A DNA stretch of 9,017 bases from Lachnospiraceae bacterium UBA7188 (GCA_002490995.1 DKVC01000176.1:1-9017); one strand, 5' to 3'. Positions 1-7,006 are shown, counted from the first letter of the stretch. A program made the numbers and translations. The notes: generated by a model not told the origin, from the letters alone.

Positions 1-57
1 GGACTAATTATCCCCCTATCCGATTCAGCAGATCGAACAGAGAAAATACCCCTTATC

Positions 58-91
58 CCGTTTCATCAATTTTCTGCTAACAATGAAACGG
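58..91 (+). terminator. Perfect 9-bp inverted repeat, possible terminator of an upstream gene
   Basis: CCGTTTCAT (58-66) is the exact reverse complement of ATGAAACGG (83-91), with a 16-nt AT-rich loop. It is followed by AAATTTTC, which is a poor U-tract. It lies in AT-rich sequence that reads as non-coding, before the first recognisable promoter. A role in ending a gene left of the window is inference. The long loop and weak U-run keep confidence low, and it could instead be an operator. Confidence 0.35.
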
Positions 92-120
92 AAATTTTCA
101 TGAAGATTTTATAAAGGCAC

Positions 121-149
121 TTGTAAAAAAGATACAATTCCGATACAAT
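121..149 (+). promoter_or_regulatory. Sigma-A-type promoter of the comEA-like gene
   Basis: TTGTAA (121-126) and TACAAT (144-149) are separated by 17 bp, matching the -35 (4/6) and -10 (5/6) consensus with ideal spacing. Transcription would start near 156 and give a leader of about 100 nt before the start codon at 258. The octamer GATACAAT occurs twice here (131-138 and 142-149), 11 bp apart, with the second copy covering the -10. Because no strong terminator is seen before 4345, this promoter could serve the whole comEA-regulator-kinase-lipoprotein run. Confidence 0.55.
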
Positions 150-204
150 AAGAGAATCAGCATAGAGAGGCAATCCCTTTTTGGCTTTTTCAGGGAACGT
201 GAAA

Positions 205-242
205 AGGAAGCGGACACTTCCTGAGGGTTTTCGGTTGGAAAA
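205..242 (+). other. Two small hairpins in the comEA leader
   Basis: AGGAAG (205-210) pairs perfectly with CTTCCT (217-222) across a 6-nt loop. TTTTC (228-232) pairs with GAAAA (238-242) across a 5-nt loop, just before the ribosome binding site (AAAGG, 246-250). They may affect mRNA stability or translation. No known riboswitch class is recognised, and short hairpins like these can arise by chance. Confidence 0.3.
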
Positions 243-257
243 GAGAAAGGGACTATG

Positions 258-926
258 ATGAAAAAACGAAATATTCTGACATTTTTATGGATTGCGGCAG
301 CCTGTATCCTGTGCTGCGGCTGTGGGAAAAAGAGCGGGACCATCCTCATCGGGAGCGGGGATAACGGCGTTTCCCGGGCGGAGGAAAGCCAGGGGGAACA
401 GGTTTCTGATGCGGAATCTGCAGCCGGTGAAGACGCAGGAGCGGCGAGGGAAGGGAATACCTCGGCGAGTGAGGAAGAGGCAGCAAAAGAAACGGTAATC
501 CGTGTCTACGTCTGCGGCGCGGTGGTAAAGCCCGGTGTAGTGGAGATTGCCGCGGGAAGCCGGGCGGAGGATGCGCTTCTGGCGGCAGGGGGCTTTGCAG
601 AGGAAGCGGCCAGAGAGGCAGTGAATCTGGCGGACTGGGTCAGCGACGGGCAGAAGCTGTATTTTCCCGCAGAGGGTGAAGAGTATGCGGCGGATGCCGG
701 AGGGACGTCTTCCGGCGGGGAAGCGGCCTCCGGGCTTGTGAATATCAATACGGCCGATGCTGTAACGCTCTGTACGCTGCCCGGTGTGGGAGAGAGCCGG
801 GCGGCGGATATCATAGCTTACCGGGAAGCCAACGGCGGCTTTGGCAGCTGCGAGGACATTATGAAAGTGCCCGGAATCAAGAATGCAATGTATGAGAAGA
901 TAAAAGATAAGATTACTGTGAAGTAG
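258..926 (+). CDS. ComEA-like DNA-binding protein (SLBB + helix-hairpin-helix), probable lipoprotein
   Basis: The 222-residue product begins with a basic, hydrophobic signal (KKRNILTFLWIAAACIL) and a Cys-rich CCGC, with Cys22 the likely lipidated residue (Gly at -1, although Cys at -3 is atypical). Then come an acidic low-complexity linker (about 25-79), an SLBB domain (80-137, VYVCGAVVKPGVVEI) and a C-terminal double helix-hairpin-helix region (160-222) with LPGVG and VPGIK hairpins, the usual ComEA sequence. In the family, surface ComEA binds double-stranded DNA during uptake for natural transformation. No comEC or comEB follows, so competence is not shown here. The second of two adjacent ATGs is chosen because AAAGG (246-250) lies 7 nt before it; the first ATG (255) would have only 4 nt. 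Confidence 0.88.
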   Translation: MKKRNILTFLWIAAACILCCGCGKKSGTILIGSGDNGVSRAEESQGEQVSDAESAAGEDAGAAREGNTSASEEEAAKETVIRVYVCGAVVKPGVVEIAAGSRAEDALLAAGGFAEEAAREAVNLADWVSDGQKLYFPAEGEEYAADAGGTSSGGEAASGLVNINTADAVTLCTLPGVGESRAADIIAYREANGGFGSCEDIMKVPGIKNAMYEKIKDKITVK

Positions 927-939
927 GGGAAGTCCTCTG

Positions 940-957
940 CGGCCGGCGTGTCGGCTG
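940..957 (+). other. GC-rich hairpin between the comEA-like gene and the regulator
   Basis: CGGCCG (940-945) pairs with CGGCTG (952-957), including one G-T wobble, around a 6-nt loop. There is no U-tract after it, so it is not a convincing terminator. It could be a processing or stability element inside a shared transcript. The gap between the two genes is only 52 bp. Confidence 0.25.
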
Positions 958-978
958 ACAGAAATCATGGAGGTTGCT

Positions 979-1677
979 ATGGCTGGGAAGAGAGCTTTGG
1001 TGGTAGACGATGAAAAATTGATTGTGAAGGGCATCCGCTTCAGCCTGGAACAGGATGATATGAAGGTGGACTGTGCCTATGACGGGGAGGAAGCCCTGGA
1101 ATATGCCCGCGCCAATCAATATGACATTATTCTTCTGGATGTAATGCTGCCGAAGCTCACCGGCTTTGAAGTCTGTCAGCAGATCCGGGAATTTTCCAAT
1201 GTTCCCATTATCATGCTGACTGCCAAAGGCGAGGACATGGACAAGATTCTGGGCCTGGAATATGGCGCGGATGACTATATTACCAAGCCTTTCAATATTC
1301 TGGAGGTGAAGGCCAGAATCAAGGCAATCATGCGCCGTACGGAGCCCAAGCGCATCATGGGAGAAATGCCTGCGGCCAAAAGTGTGGAGCGGGGAGAGGT
1401 GCGCCTTGACTGCGAAAGCCGCAGGGCGTTTATCTCTGGTAAGGAGATTGGTCTCACTGCCAAAGAATTCGAATTATTGGAACTTCTTATGCTGAATCCC
1501 GACAAGGTATACAGCAGGGAGAGTCTTTTGAAGTTAGTCTGGGGAGCGGATTATCCGGGGGATGTGCGCACGGTGGACGTGCATATCAGAAGGCTTAGGG
1601 AGAAAGTGGAAGCCAATCCCAGCGAGCCCAGGTACGTACACACAAAGTGGGGCGTAGGTTATTACTTCCAGGTGTAA
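979..1677 (+). CDS. OmpR/PhoB-family response regulator (WalR-like)
   Basis: This 232-residue regulator has a receiver domain (about 4-120) with the acidic pair Asp10-Asp11, phospho-acceptor Asp54 in LLDVMLP, switch Thr81 (IMLTA) and Lys103 (TKPF). A winged-helix DNA-binding domain follows (about 138-232), with TVDVHIRRLREKV as recognition helix and the WGVGYYF wing. An earlier in-frame ATG (967) overlaps the Shine-Dalgarno sequence GGAGG (969-973) and has none of its own, so the ATG at 979, 5 nt after GGAGG, is the better start. Its natural partner is the kinase at 1891. WalR/PhoP-type regulators control envelope genes, but its targets cannot be read here. The exact ortholog is uncertain, so no symbol is given. 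Confidence 0.93.
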   Translation: MAGKRALVVDDEKLIVKGIRFSLEQDDMKVDCAYDGEEALEYARANQYDIILLDVMLPKLTGFEVCQQIREFSNVPIIMLTAKGEDMDKILGLEYGADDYITKPFNILEVKARIKAIMRRTEPKRIMGEMPAAKSVERGEVRLDCESRRAFISGKEIGLTAKEFELLELLMLNPDKVYSRESLLKLVWGADYPGDVRTVDVHIRRLREKVEANPSEPRYVHTKWGVGYYFQV

Positions 1678-1718
1678 GAAAGTGTTTTGTTTTTCTTTCT
1701 GTTACTAATCTGTCCACG

Positions 1719-1858
1719 GAGGGCATATATGACTGGCAGTCTTAAACCCATTATGATGATAATGGCTTGCCACTGTAGTGACAGTGGCTTTGTTGTTGGT
1801 TACTGCAAATCACAACGGCGTGCAGTATAAATGCCGTTTATATAGTAGGAATGCCCTC
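1719..1858 (+). other. Multi-hairpin intergenic element (structured RNA or small repeat)
   Basis: GAGGGCAT (1719-1726) is the exact reverse complement of ATGCCCTC (1851-1858) and closes a 140-bp block. Inside it are GACT/AGTC (1731-1741), CCATTA/TAATGG (1748-1765, 6-nt loop), GCCACTG/CAGTGGC (1769-1788, 6-nt loop), TACTGCA/TGCAGTA (1801-1827) and AACGGC/GCCGTT (1814-1838). The last two overlap and cannot form together. No ORF is credible in the block. It sits between a response regulator and its kinase, genes that are usually almost adjacent. No Rfam class is recognised. It may be a structured leader of the kinase mRNA, an attenuator, or an inserted non-coding repeat. Confidence 0.5.
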
Positions 1859-1890
1859 AAAACAAGCCGGGCATCAGGCGGGAGCGGCAA

Positions 1891-3378
1891 ATGGCAGCAA
1901 AAATATTCGGGGAGCTGAAGAGGCTTCTTTCTCTGCGCAGCTTACAGGCGCGCATCTTTATTATCGTGCTGGCGGCGGGTTTTATCCCCAGCATGATTGT
2001 ACGCTATGGAATTCTGGACAACTACGAAGAGCATTCTGTCCAACACAGGATCTCCACCGTTCAAAACCAGCTGATGATCGTGGGAAACCATCTGATCAGC
2101 AACAATTATTTTAATACGAAGCCGGAAGGATACAGCAGCAGTGTGTCCCGGGATGTGATCAATGCGGAACTGGAGATGATCTCCAACCTGTATGAAGGGC
2201 GCGTCATGATTATTGATTCCAGCCTGCGGGTTGTCCGGGACACTTATGACATCAGCGAGGGCAAAACCATTATCTCGGAGGAGGTAATCAGATGTTTCCA
2301 GGGGGAAAGCATGTCCAATTATGACAGGGAGCATGGTTACATAGAGATGACTACGCCTATTGTCGATGCCAGTGTGGATACCGGGGAGATTGTGGGGGTG
2401 ATGCTGACCAGCATTTCCAATGATGCCATCGTTGCCACACTGGAGGTGCTGAACCGGAAATCCGTGCTCCTGCAGAACCTGATGATTGTGGTGATTGTAG
2501 CCATGGCAATGGTATTGTCCGTGATATTGACACGCCCTTTTAACCGCGTGACGGAAGCTATCAATGAAGTACAGGCGGGCTACAGCGATGAGAGCATTTC
2601 CGTGCCGGACTATGCGGAGACATCACATATTGTGGACGCCTTCAACCAGCTGCTGAAGCGGATGCGGACATTGGACAACTCCAGGCAGGAATTTGTGGAA
2701 AATGTGTCCCATGAGCTGAAGACACCCATGGCGGGAATCAAGGTGCTTGCAGATTCCCTGCTTGCCCAGAGGGATGCTCCGGCTGAGCTGTACCGGGAAT
2801 TCATGGAAGACATCGTGTCTGAAATTGACAGAGAAAACCAGATCATTACCGATTTGCTGGTACTGGTGAAGATGGACAAGAAGGCACAGGAGCTGAATAT
2901 CGCATCCATAAGCATCAATGATTTAACGGAATTGATACTGAAACGGCTCCGTCCCATTGCACGAAAGAAAGACGTGGAAGTAGTCTTTGAGAGCATGCGC
3001 CCTGTTGTGGCCGAGGTGGATGAAGTGAAACTGACGCTGATTATGACCAATCTGGTGGAGAACGCCATAAAGTATAACAAGGAACATGGCTGGGTGAAGG
3101 TGGAGCTGGATGCGGACCATCAGTACTTTACCTTCCAGGTGCGCGATTCCGGACTGGGGATACCGGAGGACGCGCTGTCGCATATTTATGAACGGTTTTA
3201 CCGCGTGGATAAATCCCATTCCAGGGAGATCGGCGGTACCGGTTTGGGGCTTGCGATTACAAAAAGCGCCGTACTGATGCACCGGGGAGCCATTACGGTG
3301 ACCAGTGTGGAAGGGGAGGGATCCTGTTTCACAGTGAAGATCCCACTGAGCAATGCAGGGAGCAGTGTCGTTTCATAG
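1891..3378 (+). CDS. Membrane sensor histidine kinase (HAMP-HisKA-HATPase)
   Basis: The 495-residue protein has a first membrane helix (about 18-38), an outside sensor domain of about 150 residues (40-190), a second helix (about 193-214), a HAMP linker (about 215-262), a HisKA domain with phospho-accepting His274 in NVSHELKTP, and a catalytic domain with N box Asn387-Asn391 (NLVENAIKY), G1 box DSGLGIP (419-425), F box YERFYRVD and G2 GGTGLGLAI (448-456). All catalytic motifs are intact. It should phosphorylate the regulator at 979. The outside domain has the look of a PAS/Cache-like fold, which is inference; its ligand is unknown. The start ATG follows GGGAG (1880-1884) by 6 nt. The GerMN lipoprotein follows after 47 bp, suggesting shared transcription. 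Confidence 0.93.
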   Translation: MAAKIFGELKRLLSLRSLQARIFIIVLAAGFIPSMIVRYGILDNYEEHSVQHRISTVQNQLMIVGNHLISNNYFNTKPEGYSSSVSRDVINAELEMISNLYEGRVMIIDSSLRVVRDTYDISEGKTIISEEVIRCFQGESMSNYDREHGYIEMTTPIVDASVDTGEIVGVMLTSISNDAIVATLEVLNRKSVLLQNLMIVVIVAMAMVLSVILTRPFNRVTEAINEVQAGYSDESISVPDYAETSHIVDAFNQLLKRMRTLDNSRQEFVENVSHELKTPMAGIKVLADSLLAQRDAPAELYREFMEDIVSEIDRENQIITDLLVLVKMDKKAQELNIASISINDLTELILKRLRPIARKKDVEVVFESMRPVVAEVDEVKLTLIMTNLVENAIKYNKEHGWVKVELDADHQYFTFQVRDSGLGIPEDALSHIYERFYRVDKSHSREIGGTGLGLAITKSAVLMHRGAITVTSVEGEGSCFTVKIPLSNAGSSVVS

Positions 3379-3425
3379 CCAGTCTGTCCGCACTTTATGT
3401 TTTGCGGAAATGGAGGATGAGCATT

Positions 3426-4340
3426 ATGAAAAAAATATTCAGAATATTACCGTTTATTGCAGCCGTTTTGCTTTTGGCCGCATGTTCCGGAAAGGAAGCG
3501 GAAGGCGAGAATGTCTATCAGGTATATTATGTCAGTAATTCCGAGACGAAGGTGGAGATGCATTCCCATGTGATGGAAGCGTCGGCGCCGGAAGCGCAGT
3601 TGAAAGAACTGATAACCTGTCTGTCTACGGAGCCGGAGAAGCTGGAGTATAAGGCACCTTTTGCCATGGGGTTCCAGGTGCTGGGGACGACGCTGGAGGG
3701 AGGAAATCTGCAGATTGATGTGGATGCGGCCTACAGGGAACTGGCGCCCATCACGGAAATCCTGGTACGTGCCGCAGTGGTGCGCACTTTGACACAGCTT
3801 CCGGAGGTCAGCCTGGTGATGATTACGGTGGAGGGAAGCCAGCTTCTGGATAAGAAAGAGAATACAGTGGGATGGATGAATGCGGAGCAGTTTATCGACA
3901 ATGACGGGAATGAGATCAATACCTATGAGGAAGCCAGGATAAGGCTGTATTTTGCGGACGAAAGCGGCACAAAGCTGATTGCGGCGGACAGGGAAAAACA
4001 TTATTCCACCAATACACCGATGGAGCGTTTTGTGGTGGAGGAGCTGATTGCAGGCCCCAGCGGGCGGATTGAGGGGCTGTTCCCTTCTGTCAACCCGGGC
4101 ACGAAGATTGTCAGCGTCATGACGAAGGACGGCATCTGCTATGTGAATCTGGACGAGACATTTCTGGCAGTGGTGAACAATGTATCCACAGATGTATCGG
4201 TGTATGCCATAGTCAATTCCCTTGTGGAGCTGAGCAGCGTAAACAAGGTGCAGATACTGATCAACGGAGAGGTACCGTCCAGCTTTTCAACGTCAACCTA
4301 TGAACGGAATCTGGATATTGTGACCACGTTGGAGAACTGA
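3426..4340 (+). CDS. GerMN-domain lipoprotein, probable kinase accessory
   Basis: This 304-residue protein starts with a classical lipoprotein signal, KKIFRILPFIAAVLLLAAC, with lipidated Cys20. Two similar modules follow, about 30-136 and 170-283. Each has a strand (YQVYYVS; IRLYFAD), a helix (LKELITCLS; MERFVVEELIAGPS), a G-rich turn, and a strand-helix-strand end (LQIDVDAAYREL...VSLVMITVEG; CYVNLDETFL...VNKVQILINGE). This is the GerMN pattern known from spore germination proteins and from actinobacterial LpqB. TTG at 3402 and ATG at 3417 are also in frame, but GGAGG (3412-3416) sits 9 nt before the ATG at 3426, which also gives a clean signal peptide. Position after regulator and kinase suggests it tunes that kinase at the outer membrane face; this is inference, and a cell-wall or spore role is possible. 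Confidence 0.87.
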   Translation: MKKIFRILPFIAAVLLLAACSGKEAEGENVYQVYYVSNSETKVEMHSHVMEASAPEAQLKELITCLSTEPEKLEYKAPFAMGFQVLGTTLEGGNLQIDVDAAYRELAPITEILVRAAVVRTLTQLPEVSLVMITVEGSQLLDKKENTVGWMNAEQFIDNDGNEINTYEEARIRLYFADESGTKLIAADREKHYSTNTPMERFVVEELIAGPSGRIEGLFPSVNPGTKIVSVMTKDGICYVNLDETFLAVVNNVSTDVSVYAIVNSLVELSSVNKVQILINGEVPSSFSTSTYERNLDIVTTLEN

Positions 4341-4344
4341 TAAA

Positions 4345-4372
4345 TTTGCAGGCATTTCCTTATGTCTGTAAG
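4345..4372 (+). terminator. Possible terminator hairpin after the GerMN lipoprotein gene
   Basis: TTGCAGGCAT (4346-4355) pairs over 10 bp with ATGTCTGTAA (4362-4371), including two G-T wobbles, around a 6-nt loop; a further wobble (4345/4372) can extend it. It begins 5 nt after the stop codon. The downstream sequence is only mildly T-rich and not a clean U-tract. ATTTGCA (4344-4350) also has an exact partner TGCAAAT at 4435-4441, so an alternative, larger fold is possible. The rest of 4373-4456 shows no gene; TTGCAG (4402) with TATATC (4424) is only a weak promoter candidate for the next gene. Confidence 0.4.
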
Positions 4373-4456
4373 CACATTCATTTGTCGTTTACTGCTGTTT
4401 ATTGCAGAAGCGCTCACCTGTTATATATCATGTTTTGCAAATCTGGGCCGTGGGTA

Positions 4457-4563
4457 TAAGGAAGTGTCTACAAATAACCGCTGCAAGTTCATAGCGAGTT
4501 TTATTGTATTTCAGGGGAGTATGCCTAAATAAGTTGCAGCGGTTATTTTCCGACAATTCCTAA
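4457..4563 (+). mobile_element. MITE-like element with 27-bp terminal inverted repeats, copy 1
   Basis: The 101-bp core 4460-4560 begins GGAAGTGTC and ends GACAATTCC. The left 27 bp (4460-4486) match the reverse complement of the right 27 bp (4534-4560) at 23 positions, including an unbroken 15-bp stretch, AAATAACCGCTGCAA. TAA flanks both sides (4457-4459 and 4561-4563), as a 3-bp target duplication or as conserved flanking sequence. The 47-bp centre codes for nothing. Related sequence recurs at 7004-7027 and 8959-9017. Small size, inverted ends and multiple copies fit a non-autonomous transposable element moved by a transposase encoded elsewhere. The IS family is not recognised. As RNA it would fold into one long hairpin in the leader of the downstream regulator gene. 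Confidence 0.65.
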
Positions 4564-4602
4564 AATGTACATGGCCTTGCAGGAACGGGAGATATCAATC
4601 AT

Positions 4603-5289
4603 ATGAAGGAGACGCCGTACAAGATCTTATTTTTGGAGGACGAGCCTACCATCCGGGAGGTTCTGACGGAATATATGCTGATGTCCGGGTATCAGGTTAC
4701 CACAGCGGAGCGGGGGGATGCGGCAATCCGCCTGGTGCGGGAACAGGATTTTGACCTGGCCGTGCTGGATATCTGCGTGCCGGGGGCGGACGGCTTCGAG
4801 GTGCTGAAGTGCATACATGCCAGCCGGAAGAAGACGGCGGTGATCATGCTGACGGCTCTGGAGGACGAGAAAACCCAGGTGAAGGCTTTTAATCTGTATG
4901 CGGATGATTATGTGATCAAACCGGTCTCACCCATTATCCTGCTGAAACGGATGGAAACCATACTCCGGCGCACTGTGGGACATGCGGGGGAAAGCGAGGA
5001 AGAGCAGAAGGGACTTGTGCTGAAGGAGGAGGCATACTGTGCGCTGTATGACGGGGAGAAGCTGCCCCTTACCCTGAGCGAATATCTGCTGCTGCAGACG
5101 CTTTACAGGGAGCCTGACAGAGTGTTTACCCGGGAGCAGCTTATTATGAGTATTTTCAATGAGGACTATATTGGCAATGACCGGATTATTGACGCCCATG
5201 TGAAGAATCTGCGGAAAAAGCTTCCGGTGGCCTGCATACGGACTGTCATCGGAGTGGGGTATCAGTTTGACAGGACATTTTTAAAATGA
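4603..5289 (+). CDS. OmpR-family response regulator of the transporter-linked two-component system
   Basis: The 228-residue protein has a receiver domain (about 7-122) with Glu12/Asp13, phospho-acceptor Asp56 (VLDICVP), Thr84 (IMLTA) and Lys106 (IKPV), and a winged-helix domain (about 136-226) with the recognition region IIDAHVKNLRKKL and wing TVIGVGYQF. It is clearly different from the regulator at 979. The ATG at 4603 follows GGGAG (4587-4591) by a rather long 11 nt, and no better in-frame start is near. Its kinase follows after 94 bp and an ABC exporter comes next, an arrangement typical of systems that sense and remove antimicrobial peptides. It is the likeliest binder of the 11-bp repeat array before the ATPase gene; this is inference. 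Confidence 0.92.
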   Translation: MKETPYKILFLEDEPTIREVLTEYMLMSGYQVTTAERGDAAIRLVREQDFDLAVLDICVPGADGFEVLKCIHASRKKTAVIMLTALEDEKTQVKAFNLYADDYVIKPVSPIILLKRMETILRRTVGHAGESEEEQKGLVLKEEAYCALYDGEKLPLTLSEYLLLQTLYREPDRVFTREQLIMSIFNEDYIGNDRIIDAHVKNLRKKLPVACIRTVIGVGYQFDRTFLK

Positions 5290-5321
5290 AAGTTTCCTGC
5301 CTGTCTCTACAGGGGAACTTT
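5289..5321 (+). other. Hairpin between the regulator and kinase genes
   Basis: AAAGTT (5289-5294) pairs with AACTTT (5316-5321), and CCTG (5296-5299) with CAGG (5310-5313), separated by a small internal loop; the terminal loop is 10 nt. It starts at the last base of the regulator stop codon. GGGTTGC follows, so there is no U-tract and full termination is unlikely. It may set the ratio of regulator to kinase mRNA through processing or partial read-through. Confidence 0.35.
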
Positions 5322-5383
5322 GGGTTGCATCAGGCTGGGGTACGCTAAACAGGGATGTGAATGGGAAGGATGGAGGTGGAACC

Positions 5384-7006
5384 GTGCGCCTGGGGCGAAA
5401 GAATCTGCTGTACAGCATGGTGCTGGCAGGTGTCATGATGCTGTTTCTGGTAGGTTATTTTATCTGTATGCTGCCATCGCTCTATGTGGAGCATGTGATG
5501 GAACAGAATCTGAAATCTGTTTACGAACAGCACAGGGCATATATGGAAACCGGCAGTTATGACGGCGTGCGGGTGAAAAATGCCACGGCATGCTTTTCAA
5601 TGGAGATTCCGATGGAAGGAGACTGCATTCTGGTGGCAGGCAAGGCATTTTCCGCGGAAATTACGCTGAAGGACAGGCGGATTGCGGAGATTCTGGACAG
5701 CTGCCGGGAGAAGCTGGAAGCCGGCGGAATTCTGGGGAAAGAGGAAGCCGAACGGGAGATTGAACTGGCGGATGAGATGGAGGCGCTGGGAGAGGTATTG
5801 AGAGAGATGATATCCGATACCGAATCTTTACCTGTGAAAATCCGCCTGTTGTCCAGGAGCGGGATTGAGGAAGATTTTTTTCATGAATCCATGAAGGTGC
5901 ATACTTACCCGGGAGATTTGGTTATTATGGAATTCAGCGTGGAGGATGAACATAACCGCTATGCCAATTATATTGCCCTGGAACAGACGAAGGACAGTAT
6001 CGTTTTTTCCTTTCTGCCGGTGGTGGCGCCGGATGTGGATGAAATCCGGCCGGTGGTTCTGACAAGCATACCCATGCTGGGGGCGGTGATTGTGCTGCTG
6101 GTGCTCTTGTTTTCCTGGATGTATTCCCGGGGAATCGTGGAGCCTGTTCTGCGCCTGGCCCGGCATGCGGAGGAGATGAAGCATGCACGGAATTTCCAGG
6201 TGGCGCCTTTGTCTGAGGAGTGGCCGGACAGGAAAGACGAGATGCGGGAGCTGGCCGACACGCTGGATGATTTTTACCGGCAGATCAGGGAAAGCTGGCA
6301 GGAACTGGAGGAGAAGAACCGGGAACTACAGGAGGAAAACCGGCGCCAGGAAATATTTCTGCGCGCTTCTTCCCATCAGCTGAAAACACCCATAGCGGCG
6401 GCGCTTCTTCTGGTAGAGGGCATGATAAACGAGATCGGCAGGTACAGGGAGACGAAAGTATATCTTCCCAAGGTGAAGGAGCAGCTGCTTTCCATGCGCA
6501 GGATGGTGGAGGAAATTCTGTATCTGAACCACTGTGCGGAAGACAGAAAGCTGCAGCAGATAGACGTGGGCGGACTGCTGGCGCAGCGGCTGCAGTCCTA
6601 TCAGGTGGAACTGGCGGACAAAAAGATTTCGGCGGCTGTCTCCGGTCCGGAAAGCTTTTCACTGTACACGGATGAGATGATGATTACCCAGATTCTGGAT
6701 AATCTCCTGTCCAATGCCGTGAAGTACACGCACCGGGGCGGGTATATTAAAACTGAGCTGATAGAGTGTAATGAAACGGGAAGACCGGAAATGCGGATAA
6801 AAAATTCCGGGACACCTATAGAGGGAGACCTGCTGCCTCATATCTTCGAGCCGTTTGTCAGAGGCAGCCAGGAGGGCGGTTCTACCCTGGACAGCCACGG
6901 ACTGGGGCTGTATATTGCCTCCTATTATGCCAGAAAGCTGGGCATAACCCTCTCGGTACGAAACGGGGAGGATTATGTGATGGCTGTACTGGTATTCGCG
7001 GAGTAA
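5384..7006 (+). CDS. Sensor histidine kinase with large outside domain, partner of the regulator at 4603
   Basis: The 540-residue protein has a membrane helix (about 9-31), a roughly 190-residue outside region (33-222), a second helix (about 224-247), a HAMP-like stretch, a short predicted coiled coil (about 300-325, rich in E, K, R and Q), a HisKA domain with His331 in SSHQLKTP, and a catalytic domain with N box NLLSNAVKY (440-448), a divergent G1 NSGTPI (474-479), F box FEPFVRG and G2 HGLGLYI. A GTG start at 5384 is chosen because a near-perfect Shine-Dalgarno GGAGGTGG (5372-5379) precedes it, with 7 nt between GGAGG and the GTG. An earlier in-frame GTG (5357) has only weak support. The stop codon TAA is also the flank of a repeat end. 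Confidence 0.9.
   Translation: MRLGRKNLLYSMVLAGVMMLFLVGYFICMLPSLYVEHVMEQNLKSVYEQHRAYMETGSYDGVRVKNATACFSMEIPMEGDCILVAGKAFSAEITLKDRRIAEILDSCREKLEAGGILGKEEAEREIELADEMEALGEVLREMISDTESLPVKIRLLSRSGIEEDFFHESMKVHTYPGDLVIMEFSVEDEHNRYANYIALEQTKDSIVFSFLPVVAPDVDEIRPVVLTSIPMLGAVIVLLVLLFSWMYSRGIVEPVLRLARHAEEMKHARNFQVAPLSEEWPDRKDEMRELADTLDDFYRQIRESWQELEEKNRELQEENRRQEIFLRASSHQLKTPIAAALLLVEGMINEIGRYRETKVYLPKVKEQLLSMRRMVEEILYLNHCAEDRKLQQIDVGGLLAQRLQSYQVELADKKISAAVSGPESFSLYTDEMMITQILDNLLSNAVKYTHRGGYIKTELIECNETGRPEMRIKNSGTPIEGDLLPHIFEPFVRGSQEGGSTLDSHGLGLYIASYYARKLGITLSVRNGEDYVMAVLVFAE

Noticed and set aside
1..112. Open reading frame without start from base 1 to a TAA near 112
   Set aside because: Its composition is AT-rich and unlike the genes here, no domain is recognisable, and it contains the 58-91 inverted repeat. 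It is better read as intergenic.
174..196. TCCCT/AGGGA inverted repeat with T-runs, considered as a terminator before comEA
   Set aside because: It has a 5-bp stem and a 13-nt loop, with the T-runs inside the loop instead of after the stem.
285..1034. Long antisense open frame (249 codons) opposite the comEA-like gene
   Set aside because: It lies opposite a gene with clear SLBB and helix-hairpin-helix domains, has no ribosome binding site, and its product is Arg/Pro-rich without domains. It is a shadow of GC-rich coding DNA.
1769..1820. Resemblance to cobalamin riboswitch words (GCCACTGTA, TGCAAATC)
   Set aside because: GCCACTG here is one arm of a simple perfect hairpin, and the other conserved blocks and their order are missing. 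The downstream gene is a kinase, not a B12 gene.
1851..2114. Open frame starting with ATG at 1851, overlapping the kinase start
   Set aside because: It has no proper Shine-Dalgarno, begins in the closing arm of the hairpin element, and runs out of frame through the first membrane helix of the kinase.
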